A DNA stretch of 38,402 nt from Pseudomonadota bacterium (GTDB lineage: Bacteria > Pseudomonadota > Alphaproteobacteria > Sphingomonadales > Sphingomonadaceae), in assembly GCA_018240865.1 (NCBI GenBank), contig JAFEEY010000035.1:1-38402 (forward strand). The letters are read 5' to 3'. Both the position numbers and the translations under genes were made by a program. The notes beneath the pieces are model-generated. The model ran no database searches. It had not been told where the DNA came from and saw nothing but the letters and a program-made list of their open reading frames with translations. Below are positions 26,993-35,378 of this stretch, piece by piece (position 1 is the first letter of the stretch; every line of letters begins with the position of its first letter).

Positions 26993-27558
26993 AACAGCCC
27001 CAGAAATCCAAAAAGACGCGTGACGATGCCCGGCTTCGCGCCGCGGGTACTGAAGCCCCGGCCATTATATTCGATGATCGCATCGGCGAGCCTGGTCGAC
27101 TGCACGCTATTGTCCGCCCCGATATCCTGTGGACGCACGCGCCCCTGCACGCGGATCGCCGTCAGCTCGCCATTCACGTGCAGATGCTGGACGCCGCTGA
27201 CGAGCAGGTCGCCATTGGGATAGACGAGCGCCACACTGGCGCTAAGTCTTGCGACCACGCGATCCGATCGTCCGCTACGCCCCTCGCCGTCATAGGCGCC
27301 GCCAAAGCCGAAGCTGCCGCTCTCATCCAGGCTGCCGCCCGAAATCCGGCCATCGAGTTTGGTGCGCTTGCGGCTGCCCTTGGTGACGGCGTTGCTGGCC
27401 TGGGCGCTTTCCGAGACCAGGATCAGCACATTATCGCCAATCGCCTGCGCGCGCCGGTCAGCCGCCAGCGCGGGCCAGCCACCGCCCTGGTAGAGATCCT
27501 TGGCTGAAACAGCCTCCGTCATCGCAAGGAGGGCAAGGAAGAAAAGGCGCCTCTTCAT
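26989..27558 (-). CDS. flgH: L-ring protein FlgH, lacking a lipobox
   Basis: The 189-residue protein is read from ATG 27558 (ATGA overlap with the flgA stop). The open frame upstream lies inside flgA and is rejected. The L-ring signature is visible in DRRAQAIGDNVLILVSESAQ, ASNAVTKGSRKRT, LVSGVQHLHVNGELTAIRVQ and GRVRPQDIGADNSVQSTRL. Canonical FlgH is an outer-membrane lipoprotein with a Leu-x-Gly-Cys lipobox and about 230 residues. Here the leader MKRRLFFLALLAMTEAVSAK has no cysteine and the N-terminal 30-40 residues are missing, so it would be processed by the ordinary signal peptidase. Confidence 0.9.
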   Translation of the reverse strand: MKRRLFFLALLAMTEAVSAKDLYQGGGWPALAADRRAQAIGDNVLILVSESAQASNAVTKGSRKRTKLDGRISGGSLDESGSFGFGGAYDGEGRSGRSDRVVARLSASVALVYPNGDLLVSGVQHLHVNGELTAIRVQGRVRPQDIGADNSVQSTRLADAIIEYNGRGFSTRGAKPGIVTRLFGFLGLL

Positions 27559-28034
27559 CGGCAACACCTCGCGGAGACGACCGATCCGTCCGCGAAGCGG
27601 ACAAAGGCGCGTTCGCCGCGCCGTGCGTCCTGAACGGCCGTGCCACGCCGCTCGATGGTGACTAGTCCGATACGGGTCAGGACCGCGACACTGGCGCCCC
27701 GGGCGGGCTCCGACGCACCAGCCGCGATCAGTTGGACGGGTTGGACATCGGCATGTGGCGCCAGCTGCAAAATGCCGGCCTGATCCTCGGTCAGCCACGG
27801 CCGTAGGGCTGGCATCAGCGCGCGTGCGCGGCTTGCAAGCAGCCGGTGCCGGATTAGGGTCGCCCGCGCCGGCCTTGCCATCAAGGCGAGGCCCGAAGCG
27901 CGGCGGCGCAGGCTGCCCGGAAGGACCGAGAGGTCGGCGACCTGCCCCAATGCGACGGGTCCGCGCCCAACCGCGGCACCATCCTTGAACGCGATTTGAG
28001 ACAGCATGGCGCCGGCCAGCACAACCAGGATCAT
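27555..28034 (-). CDS. flgA: P-ring assembly chaperone FlgA
   Basis: The 159-residue protein has a hydrophobic leader (MILVVLAGAMLSQIAF) and a SAF-like domain with QPVQLIAAGASEPARGASVA, VLTRIGLVTIERRGTAVQDA and the last strands FVRFADGSVVSARCC. FlgA is a periplasmic chaperone for FlgI. The N-terminal domain of larger FlgA proteins is missing or reduced. GAGGCGAG precedes the ATG. It is between flgG and flgH, as in other alphaproteobacteria. Confidence 0.85.
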   Translation of the reverse strand: MILVVLAGAMLSQIAFKDGAAVGRGPVALGQVADLSVLPGSLRRRASGLALMARPARATLIRHRLLASRARALMPALRPWLTEDQAGILQLAPHADVQPVQLIAAGASEPARGASVAVLTRIGLVTIERRGTAVQDARRGERAFVRFADGSVVSARCCR

Positions 28035-28042
28035 CGCTCGCC

Positions 28043-28789
28043 TCAGCGCCGCAGATTGTTGGCGATCGACATCAGTTGGTCGCCCGCCTGGATGACTTGC
28101 GCGCTGGCGCTATAAGCGCGTTGCATCAGCAAGAGCGACACCATCTCACTGGTGAGCTCGACATTGGAACCCTCGACCGATCCCTGCACGAAGGCCGCGC
28201 CGCTTTCGGCAAGGTCAACCGGGGCCGGATCGGCCTGGTCGGGAATCGCATAATAGCCGCCGCCGACCGGCCTCAATTGCTCCGCATCGGGCGCCGAGAC
28301 CAGCTCGATCTGCCCTAAGGGGATCGTTTCTTCGCCAAGCTTCGCGCTGACCTGACCGCCGCGGTCGATCACGATGTCGCGCGCGCCTTCCGGAACCGTC
28401 ACCGCCGATTTGAGCTGCAAGCCCTCGGTGGTTTCGAGTTGCCCTTCCGCGCCGATCCGCAAAGCGCCGCCGCGCCATAGAACCAGTTCACCCTGGCGAC
28501 CCAGGACTTCAATGAAACCGTCGCCGGAAATGGCGAGATCAAGGCGCTGGCCGGTTTCGCGCAACTGGCCCTGATCGAACACGCGCGATGCGCTCGACAC
28601 CTGCACGCCCGCCAAGGGCGCGAACCCGGCCTGCCCGATCGGATCAGCCTCGCCAGCCAATTCCGCGAACACCGCATGCGATCGCTTGAAACCGACCGTG
28701 TTCATATTGGCGACATTGTTGGCGATCACTTCCAAGCCGCGCTGCTGCGCCTGGAGCGAGGTCGCGCCGATATAAAAAGCGCCGTTCAC
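28043..28789 (-). CDS. flgG: Distal rod protein FlgG
   Basis: The 248-residue protein opens with the rod motif YIGATSLQAQQRGLEVIANN and VANMNTVGFKRSHAVFAEL, holds RLDLAISGDGFIEVLGRQGE in the middle and closes with VELTSEMVSLLLMQRAYSAS and QVIQAGDQLMSIANNLR. Length and C-terminal coil fit FlgG, though FlgF is similar and the naming of this and the next gene rests on their order. It overlaps flgF by 4 bases. Confidence 0.83.
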   Translation of the reverse strand: MNGAFYIGATSLQAQQRGLEVIANNVANMNTVGFKRSHAVFAELAGEADPIGQAGFAPLAGVQVSSASRVFDQGQLRETGQRLDLAISGDGFIEVLGRQGELVLWRGGALRIGAEGQLETTEGLQLKSAVTVPEGARDIVIDRGGQVSAKLGEETIPLGQIELVSAPDAEQLRPVGGGYYAIPDQADPAPVDLAESGAAFVQGSVEGSNVELTSEMVSLLLMQRAYSASAQVIQAGDQLMSIANNLRR

Positions 28790-29475
28790 TCCACACCCCT
28801 CTCGGTCTGAAGCACCCGATCCATCAGGGCATCATAGACCTGCAAAACCCGCTGCCCGCTCTCGGCCCGGCGCAGCGCCTCCATCAAGGCGATCATTTCG
28901 TCGCCGGTGGACACGTTGGACGCTTCCAACATGCCTTGGCGGACGGAGCCGGATGCCGCCTCAGGCCGGGCGCCGTCGCGCGGGATGCCCTGGTCATCGA
29001 CGCCGGTCGCGGCGAAGACGCCGACCCGGGCTATCTCGCGGCCGGATTGAAGGACTATGCCGTCCGCGCGGATCGTCCGGGCTCCGGTTTCCACCACGAG
29101 ATCTGTTCCTTCGGCGGTTTGCAGCACATGCTGCTGTCCATCGCGCATCGTGCCGTCATCGGCGCGGCGGAAGGAACCCGACCGTATGAACATGAGACGA
29201 TCGCCATCGCGCACCGCGAAGAGACCCGATCCCTCGACCGACAGATCGCCCGCATTCCCGGTCGCGAACAGCTTGCCACCGCCGCGGTCTCTCACTTCGC
29301 GCAGCCGGGACAATCCGATGTCGGAGAAATCCTCGGCCGCGGTTGCGGTTTGCGCATAAACCAGATGCCGCTTGAAACCTGGCGTGGTCGCATTGGCGAT
29401 ATTTTGCCCTGCGATCTCGGTGCGGCGCTCCGCCTGACGCAGCATCGCCATTGCGATTTCGATGATTCCCCCCAT
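28786..29475 (-). CDS. flgF: Proximal rod protein FlgF
   Basis: The 229-residue protein is read from ATG 29475. An in-frame extension further upstream lies inside flhA. The rod motif IAMAMLRQAERRTEIAGQNI and ANATTPGFKRHLVYAQT is present, followed by SVEGSGLFAVRDGDRLMFIR and the C-terminal MIALMEALRRAESGQRVLQV. It is a member of the FlgF/FlgG family; the order (before flgG) favours FlgF. Forty-seven bases separate it from the flhA stop, the largest gap within this part of the cluster, so a weak internal promoter cannot be excluded. Confidence 0.75.
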   Translation of the reverse strand: MGGIIEIAMAMLRQAERRTEIAGQNIANATTPGFKRHLVYAQTATAAEDFSDIGLSRLREVRDRGGGKLFATGNAGDLSVEGSGLFAVRDGDRLMFIRSGSFRRADDGTMRDGQQHVLQTAEGTDLVVETGARTIRADGIVLQSGREIARVGVFAATGVDDQGIPRDGARPEAASGSVRQGMLEASNVSTGDEMIALMEALRRAESGQRVLQVYDALMDRVLQTERGVE

Positions 29476-29522
29476 GCCTCGATCGTAGGGTTGGCGTTTG
29501 GGGGTGACAAGCGAATTATGTC

Positions 29523-31565
29523 TCATTTTGAAGCATTTTGTTCGATTTTGACAACGCCGAACGACGTGAGATTGACGGTGTGTGGAACCTCGTTGACAGA
29601 GATAATTGCCATCCGGGGAATGCTGCGGCGCATGAAGGCACGCAGGTGCCTGCGAACGACCGGGCCGCAAAGCAGCACCGGAGCCAGGCCTTGGTGCAAC
29701 ATGGACTCGGTCAGGGCCAAGGATTTGCGGATAAGGCCCTCGGCGACCCCAGGCTCGATCACGAAAGCGCCACCGCCATCGCTCTGGCCGATATTCTCGG
29801 ATATTTGCGCTTCGAGGCGCGGATCGAGGCTGAGCACCGAAAGGCTCTCATGCCGTCCCCGCAGATCGTTGCAGATCTGATAGGAGAGCTTTTTCCGGAC
29901 AAGCTCGGTCAGCTCGGCATGGTCCTTGGTCTGCCGGCCGACATCGACCAGGATTTCGGCGATGCCGTCGATGTTTCGCAACGACACTTCCTCGGCGAGC
30001 AGATGCTCCAACACGCGCTGCACGTCGGACACACTCATGATCGCTGGAACCAGTTCCTCGACCAGGCCGGGCTGCCGCGCCCTGGTGCCTTCAAGCATCG
30101 CCACGACGATCCGCCGCGTCAGCAGCAACGGCGCCTCGTTCTTCACGATTTCACCCAGATGCGTCATCATCACGGTGACGGGATCGACAAGGGTATAGCC
30201 TGCGTCCTGGGCGGCATCGCGCTGGCCATTCTCGACCCAGAGCGCCGGCAGGCCGAACGCCGGTTCGCGCGCTTCCACGCCGTTGATCGAACCGCGGGCA
30301 TTGGCCGGCCGGATCGCCAGGAGTTCATCTGGCCTGATGGTTGACGCGGCGACCCGGGATCCGAACAGCGCGATCCCATAATCGAAGGCCGCCAGCTTCG
30401 TGCTGCGTTCGATTCCGATCGAAGGAATTTCAAGCCCCAGCGTCTCGCGGATCTGCAGCCGCAGCGCATCAAGGCGATCCTCGATCAGCGCCAGCGACGG
30501 CGTCCATAGTGCGTGGAGCTCGCTGCCAAGTTCGACAACAACCGATCGCGTAGCCCCCGCATCGCCGTGAAGTGCTTCATCTTCCGGCGTGTTTTCGGCC
30601 GAGCGGTCCGCCTTGTTCCGCAGCGTGAGCCAGGCAACCGCCATCGCCAGAAGCAGAATGGCGATTGGCCATTTCGGCATGCCGGGCAGCAGCAACAGCA
30701 AGACCAGCGCCGCCATCACGATCAGCGCGATCTTGGGCACCGAGGAAAGCTGGGCGAGCACTTCCGCGCTCAGGCGCCCATCGGCGGACGACCGCGTGAC
30801 GATGATGCCGGTCGCCACCGAAATCACCAGCGCCGGAACCTGCGTGACGATACCGTCGCCGATCGTCAGCAATGTGTATTGATGAAGCGCCTCGGGCCAT
30901 TCAAGCCCTTGCTGAACGATCCCCACGATCCAGCCCGCGACGATGTTGATGAGCACGATGACAATGCCCGCGACCGCATCCCCTTTCACGAACTTGCTCG
31001 CGCCGTCCATCGCGCCGTAGAATGCCGCTTCGCGTTCGAGCCCCCGCCGGCGCGCTTTGGCCTCGTCCTGGTCGATCAGGCCCATGTTGAGGTCGCTGTC
31101 GATGCTCATCTGCTGGCCGGGGACGGAATCGAGCGTGAAGCGCGCCGCGACTTCGGACACGCGCTGGGCGCCCGCCGTCACCACGACATATTGGACGACG
31201 ATCAGGATGAAGAAGACGACGAGGCCGATCACCGCGTTGCCGCCGACCGCGAACGAGCCAACCGCGGCGATGACATCGCCCGCGAAACCGTCGGTCAGGA
31301 TCAGGCGGGTGGCCGCGACGTTCAACGACAGGCGAAACAGCGTCGCGACCAGCAGCAATGATGGAAAGGTCGAGAACTCGACCGGCTTCACGACATAGAA
31401 AGTCAGCAGCAGGATCGTGATCGCGAACGCGAAGTTCAGCACGATCATGAAATCGAGCAGCGGCGTCGAGATCGGCGCGAACAGGATCACCAGGATGCCG
31501 ATCACCGCCGACACGATCACCAGGTCGCTATTCTGGCGGAGATAGGCGCCGAACCCGCCCATCAT
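29523..31565 (-). CDS. flhA: Flagellar export gate protein FlhA
   Basis: The 680-residue protein has about eight N-terminal helices, starting near residue 17, and a large cytoplasmic domain (about 320-680) that receives chaperone-substrate complexes. The FHIPEP-type signature is RFTLDSVPGQQMSIDSDLNM followed by GLIDQDEAKARRRGLEREAA. Length is normal. It overlaps flhB by 4 bases and forms the export gate with FlhB and FliPQR. Confidence 0.97.
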   Translation of the reverse strand: MMGGFGAYLRQNSDLVIVSAVIGILVILFAPISTPLLDFMIVLNFAFAITILLLTFYVVKPVEFSTFPSLLLVATLFRLSLNVAATRLILTDGFAGDVIAAVGSFAVGGNAVIGLVVFFILIVVQYVVVTAGAQRVSEVAARFTLDSVPGQQMSIDSDLNMGLIDQDEAKARRRGLEREAAFYGAMDGASKFVKGDAVAGIVIVLINIVAGWIVGIVQQGLEWPEALHQYTLLTIGDGIVTQVPALVISVATGIIVTRSSADGRLSAEVLAQLSSVPKIALIVMAALVLLLLLPGMPKWPIAILLLAMAVAWLTLRNKADRSAENTPEDEALHGDAGATRSVVVELGSELHALWTPSLALIEDRLDALRLQIRETLGLEIPSIGIERSTKLAAFDYGIALFGSRVAASTIRPDELLAIRPANARGSINGVEAREPAFGLPALWVENGQRDAAQDAGYTLVDPVTVMMTHLGEIVKNEAPLLLTRRIVVAMLEGTRARQPGLVEELVPAIMSVSDVQRVLEHLLAEEVSLRNIDGIAEILVDVGRQTKDHAELTELVRKKLSYQICNDLRGRHESLSVLSLDPRLEAQISENIGQSDGGGAFVIEPGVAEGLIRKSLALTESMLHQGLAPVLLCGPVVRRHLRAFMRRSIPRMAIISVNEVPHTVNLTSFGVVKIEQNASK

Positions 31566-32608
31566 GCGTCCTTCACCAGCTGGCGCGTGCGGTAGAGCGC
31601 GGCGACCTCGGCGAAATATCGGGCCGGAATCTCCGCGTCGAAAGCGGCATCGCGGAACAGGCCACGCGCCAATACGCGATCCTCAACAACCGGCACATTA
31701 TACAGAAAAGCCGCGCGCTTGATCCGTTCGGCCAGACGGTCGCGCCCCTTCGACACCAATCGCGGCGCAGCCATCGATCGCCCGCGATAACGCAGCGCGA
31801 CGGCATAATGGGTTGGGTTGGTGACGACGATGTCGGCGCCTTGGACTGCCCCAACGCTGCGCGCCGCTTGCATGAATTCGCGCAGCACTTGCCGGCGGCG
31901 CTGCTTCAGGCGCGGCTCGCCCTCCCGTTCGCGCGCTTCCCGGCGGACATCGCGCCGGCTCATCCGCATCTGTTTGTCGAATTGGCGCCGAGCAAGGAGC
32001 TGATCGAACACGGCAAAGACCAGCGCCATCGCGAAGACGGACGCGAGCAGCCGCATTACAGCGGAGCCGAGTATCGCGGCCATCGAGGCCGCATCGACGA
32101 TGCCAGGCAGATCGACCGTGAAGAGACGTCGAGCGACCAGCCAGACGATCGCGCCATAAGCGATGAGCTTCAGTACGCCTTTTCCCGCTTCGATCAGCGC
32201 GCGCCATGAAAAAATGCGCTTCAGCCCCTTGGCCGGATTCAGTCGCGTGAAATCGGGTTTCAGCGGATGCGCGCTGAACACTGGCCCAACTTGCAGGAAA
32301 TCGGCGACCAGGCCGACGCCGAACAGCATCGCGCCAAGCCCAATCAACGGGCCGGTCAGCGCCTTGAATAGCTGCCCGGCGGCAACGCCCGGCGCGATGT
32401 CGCCGGCCCCCAGCACCCGTGCCGACGCCAGTTGCATCGCAGCGGCAAAACCGGCCCCCGCGAACCACAGCCACAACAGGAACGTGCCGATCAGCACCGC
32501 GAAGCCCAGATCAAAGCCGCGCGCGACCATGCCGCGCTCCCTTGCACGCCGCAGCTTATATGGCGTCGCGCTTTCGGAGCGATCGTTTTCCTGCGCTTCC
32601 TCGCTCAT
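31562..32608 (-). CDS. flhB: Export switch protein FlhB
   Basis: The 348-residue protein has the N-terminal RSESATPYKLRRARERGMVA, about four helices and the autocleavage motif NPTH at residues 264-267 (VVTNPTHYAVALRY). Cleavage between Asn264 and Pro265 switches export from rod/hook to later substrates. The motif is intact, so substrate switching should be possible even though no late substrates are encoded here. It overlaps fliR and flhA by 4 bases each. Confidence 0.96.
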   Translation of the reverse strand: MSEEAQENDRSESATPYKLRRARERGMVARGFDLGFAVLIGTFLLWLWFAGAGFAAAMQLASARVLGAGDIAPGVAAGQLFKALTGPLIGLGAMLFGVGLVADFLQVGPVFSAHPLKPDFTRLNPAKGLKRIFSWRALIEAGKGVLKLIAYGAIVWLVARRLFTVDLPGIVDAASMAAILGSAVMRLLASVFAMALVFAVFDQLLARRQFDKQMRMSRRDVRREAREREGEPRLKQRRRQVLREFMQAARSVGAVQGADIVVTNPTHYAVALRYRGRSMAAPRLVSKGRDRLAERIKRAAFLYNVPVVEDRVLARGLFRDAAFDAEIPARYFAEVAALYRTRQLVKDA

Positions 32609-33378
32609 GAGCCAAGCGCCGCCAGCGCCGTAAAATTGGCGGAGACCATTCGCAGCATCAACATCTGCGCGACCGGCAGCGAGGCAGCGAGCGCGACCAG
32701 CATCAGGAGAGTCTTGACCTGAACGCCGAGCAGCAGCGCGTTCAGCTGCGGCACCGTCCGCGATAAGATGGCGACGCCCATATCGGCGATCATCAGCACG
32801 AGGATGACGCCGCCGCCGACTCCGATCGCGGTCGCGAACTGCAGCGCGGCGTAGCGCGCGACCGTCTCGGCCGAGCTGGCAAGATCGACGGTCCCACCCA
32901 ACGGCACAATGTCCAGCGATGCCGCGAAGTAACGCAGCAACTCATGATGGCCGCCCACCGCGAAGAAGATCGCGCCGGCCAGATAGGCAAACAATGTGCC
33001 GATCAGCGGCGTCTGGTTGCGCGTGGCGGGATCGATCAGCAGGGCAAGACCGAAACCAGCCTGGATGTCGATCGTCCGCCCGGCCCAGTAGAGCGCACCG
33101 AACATCAAATTCAGCGTCAGCACCGGCAGCCCGCCCAACAACGCCTCACGCGCGCCAAGCAGCGCGAGATCACCGTTGCCGCCGACCGTAACAATCGCGC
33201 CCGGGCGGCCGCTCACCAAAGCCGCCGCCAGCCCCACCGCGAACAGCGCCAGCACGATCCGCGGAGCCCGGGTCAGGGTGAAGGGCGGCGCAAACACGAA
33301 CACTGGCCCGATCCTGAGCGACAGCAGCATGACCGACGCCACCCACGCCGAAAGCTGGTTCTGGTCCATCTCAGCCAA
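32605..33378 (-). CDS. fliR: Export gate protein FliR
   Basis: The 257-residue inner-membrane protein has about six helices. Conserved FliR features are LRIGPVFVFAPPFTLTRAPR near the N-terminus, GALYWAGRTIDIQAGFGLAL and the C-terminal GVAILSRTVPQLNALLLGVQ followed by VKTLLMLVALAASLPVAQML. Length is normal. It overlaps flhB by 4 bases and lies 3 bases after fliQ. Confidence 0.95.
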   Translation of the reverse strand: MAEMDQNQLSAWVASVMLLSLRIGPVFVFAPPFTLTRAPRIVLALFAVGLAAALVSGRPGAIVTVGGNGDLALLGAREALLGGLPVLTLNLMFGALYWAGRTIDIQAGFGLALLIDPATRNQTPLIGTLFAYLAGAIFFAVGGHHELLRYFAASLDIVPLGGTVDLASSAETVARYAALQFATAIGVGGGVILVLMIADMGVAILSRTVPQLNALLLGVQVKTLLMLVALAASLPVAQMLMLRMVSANFTALAALGS

Positions 33379-33381
33379 GGA

Positions 33382-33648
33382 TCATCGGATCTGCCCGATG
33401 CTTTCCAGGGTGTTGACCGCGAACTGGGTGAGCCGGCCAATCATCCAGGGGCCGAGCAGGATCAGCATCAGGCCCGCCGCCAGCATCTTTGGCACATAGC
33501 TAAGCGTCATTTCCTGCAGCTGTGTCGTTGCCTGCAGCACGCTCACGACCAGCCCCACGATCAGCACGACCGCGAGCACGGGTCCGGCGATCAGCATCGT
33601 CTGCCACAGCAGCGCGTTGATGAGACCGAGCGCCTGACCCTGATTCAT
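33382..33648 (-). CDS. fliQ: Export gate protein FliQ
   Basis: The 88-residue protein has two transmembrane helices (TMLIAGPVLAVVLIVGLVVS and AAGLMLILLGPWMIGRLTQF) joined by the conserved LQATTQLQEMTLSYVPKML. This is the usual FliQ length and motif. It overlaps the upstream TPR gene by 4 bases (ATGA). Confidence 0.95.
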   Translation of the reverse strand: MNQGQALGLINALLWQTMLIAGPVLAVVLIVGLVVSVLQATTQLQEMTLSYVPKMLAAGLMLILLGPWMIGRLTQFAVNTLESIGQIR

Positions 33649-34772
33649 CGCCGGCCGCCCGATCGCGCCAGCACCGCGACCGCCTGCTCGAGCGTCTGCC
33701 CGTTCTCGCCGATCGGTGCACCGAGCGCTTGCCGCCAGATGCGCTCGGCGACCTCTGCCTTGCCTTGCCCTTCAGCCAGCAGGATGTGCGCCAGCATCGC
33801 GCCCAGCCCCGCCCGGTCGAGCCGCGCAGCGAGCTTCGCGTGCCGCGTCCCACCTTCGGCGTCGCCGTCCAATATGTCGAGCACGGCGAGCCCGCCGTGG
33901 CCTTCGCCAAAATTATCGTCGATCGCAACCGCCTGCGCGAAGGCCGCGCGCGATGCGGACCGATCCCCCGCGATCAGCCGCGCCCAGCCCAGCGCGACCC
34001 AAGTGCCGAGATGCGTCTCAAAAAGGCGCGCCGCTTTTTCCAGCGCCGCCGACGCGCCGGCGGGGTCGCCTAGGCTCAGCAAAGCGAGGCCGCGTCCGGC
34101 CCAGGCACGCGGATGCGCCGGTTGCGCGGTGAGCGCTGCATCGAACCGGGAAAGGGCGATATTGGCCGCGCCTTCCTCGATCGCGAACAGGCCAAGCGTC
34201 AGCTCGGCCTCCGCGCCGCCCGCGCCTGCTTCAGCATAGCTGCGCGCGAGGGCCGGCTGGTCGGCATCCATAGCAACCAGCGCCAGCGCGCCCAGCAGCG
34301 CCGGCTCCAGATGCCCTTTCGCGATCATTTCCTCGCCCCACCCCAATGCTTCGTCATAGGCATGGACGTGATGAAGGAGCCGAACCTTGAACGCACGCGC
34401 TTCCGCCGAGGCCGCAGCCGCCTCCGGCGTCAGCAGCGCATTCGCCGCCGCGAAACGCCGCTCCAGCGCAGCGATCCAGGCGCGGTCGTACAGCAGCCCC
34501 GGATCGCCCGGGCTTTCGGCCAGCAATGACAGTGCCAGCGCATCCGCCTCTTCCAGCCGGTTGTCGGCAATGGCGAGAAGCAAAGCGAGATTTCGCAGTC
34601 GGGGCGTCGGCGGCACGGCATGGCTGGCGCGTGAGACCAGCTCCGAGGCCAGATCGCGCTCACCCGCCTCATAAGCCGCCCAAGCCGTATCGGCCAGCAA
34701 CGTCATATTTTCGGGATCGGCCGCGAGATACGAAGCCATTCGATCAAGGCGCGCCCGCGCATCGGACGTCAT
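33645..34772 (-). CDS. TPR-repeat protein heading the flagellar operon
   Basis: The 375-residue protein is read from ATG 34772, with a GGGGGG-containing leader. The frame stays open to 35027, but that extension has no repeat character and crosses the palindrome. It is built of helix pairs of TPR type (DTAWAAYEAGERDLASELVS, RFDAALTAQPAHPRAWAGRG, LALLSLGDPAGASAALEKAA), with no signal peptide or membrane segment. It overlaps fliQ by 4 bases, so it is the first gene of the transcript. A scaffold or chaperone role in flagellar assembly is likely but unproven. The smaller TPR protein at the far end of the operon is a possible counterpart. Confidence 0.78.
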   Translation of the reverse strand: MTSDARARLDRMASYLAADPENMTLLADTAWAAYEAGERDLASELVSRASHAVPPTPRLRNLALLLAIADNRLEEADALALSLLAESPGDPGLLYDRAWIAALERRFAAANALLTPEAAAASAEARAFKVRLLHHVHAYDEALGWGEEMIAKGHLEPALLGALALVAMDADQPALARSYAEAGAGGAEAELTLGLFAIEEGAANIALSRFDAALTAQPAHPRAWAGRGLALLSLGDPAGASAALEKAARLFETHLGTWVALGWARLIAGDRSASRAAFAQAVAIDDNFGEGHGGLAVLDILDGDAEGGTRHAKLAARLDRAGLGAMLAHILLAEGQGKAEVAERIWRQALGAPIGENGQTLEQAVAVLARSGGRR

Positions 34773-34790
34773 GTTATTCAATAGCCCCCC

Positions 34791-34807
34791 TGTCCCAAAA
34801 TGGGACA
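34791..34807. promoter_or_regulatory. 17-bp perfect palindrome before the flagellar operon
   Basis: TGTCCCAAAATGGGACA (arms of 7, centre AAA) ends 18 bases before the start codon of the first operon gene. It could be a repressor or activator site, or in RNA a 7-bp hairpin just before the ribosome-binding site. Two related sites flank the RHS fragment nearby. No match to a known flagellar regulator site was recognised. Confidence 0.5.
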
Positions 34808-34918
34808 TGCCCGAGTTGGGCGCGCTATGCAAGAGCTCTTTCCGCCGGGGCAAGACCGGTTCCGGCCGCCTCGGCAAAATGGCGATTTCGGAACGTAACG
34901 CGCGTGCGAAAGCGCGAA

Positions 34919-34933
34919 GGTTACGGTGACAGG
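34919..34933. repeat. Inverted copy of the GTCACCGTAACC repeat
   Basis: GGTTACGGTGACAGG is the exact reverse complement of the 15 bases at 35648-35662. Together they bracket about 710 bases containing the orphan RHS fragment, as terminal inverted repeats would. The remaining 34773-35046 stretch holds no gene that I can support. Confidence 0.6.
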
Positions 34934-35023
34934 CCCACCCGTCGAACGGACCAAATTGGATGACGCCCAGCACCGCCCGCAGAACCTGAAAGCGCGTCAC
35001 CTTCCGCGCAAGCAGATTTATCG

Positions 35024-35036
35024 CCATTTTGGGTCA
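35024..35036. repeat. Degenerate CCCAAAATGG site at the RHS fragment 3' edge
   Basis: On the minus strand this reads TGACCCAAAATGG, sharing its core with the palindrome at 34791-34807. It lies 10 bases beyond the last recognisable RHS codon, so the homology ends at this motif. Confidence 0.4.
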
Positions 35037-35046
35037 ATCTCGGCCG

Positions 35047-35346
35047 GGATGCATCCACCGTATACCCGCCGAACCCGCGCTGCGACGTGATCCGGCCCAT
35101 CATGTCGTAATCGCTGGTCTCGACATCGCCGGTGCCGAACTGGCTGTTCCAGTGCCTGATCCGCTGCCCCGCGCCGTCATAGGCGTAGTTCTCGGTATAG
35201 CCCGATGGCCGCACCACCTGCGTCAGCCGGCCCGCATTGTCGAAGCTCTGGGTCGTGACGTGACCCAGAGCATCGGTCAGCTTGCGCGCATTGCCGTGCA
35301 CGTCATAGCCCGTCCGCCACGCCCCCGTGTCGGGCCGGTATTCGCG
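35047..35346 (-). pseudogene. Orphan RHS/YD-repeat fragment
   Basis: About 100 codons read as YD repeats: REYRPDTGAWRTGYDVHGNA, RKLTDALGHVTTQSFDNAGR, LTQVVRPSGYTENYAYDGAG and QRIRHWNSQFGTGDVETSDY. This is the shell region of Rhs toxins. There is no start codon context, no toxin domain and no full repeat array, and the frame continues both ways into unrelated sequence. It lies downstream of the toxin and immunity genes on the same strand, the place where displaced rhs tips and fragments accumulate. It is a remnant rather than a gene. Confidence 0.78.
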
Positions 35347-35378
35347 ACAGTGGCAGCCTAGATATCGTCGCTCAACAC

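Noticed and set aside
34810..34850. Possible sigma-54 promoter (GG...GC near CTTGCAT on the minus strand) before the flagellar operon
   Set aside because: The spacing between the GG and GC elements is 11 bases rather than the required 10, and the flanking bases do not match.
34773..35027. N-terminal extension of the TPR protein (85 codons)
   Set aside because: It has no repeat structure, crosses the palindrome and repeat sequence, and the ATG at 34772 has a better leader.
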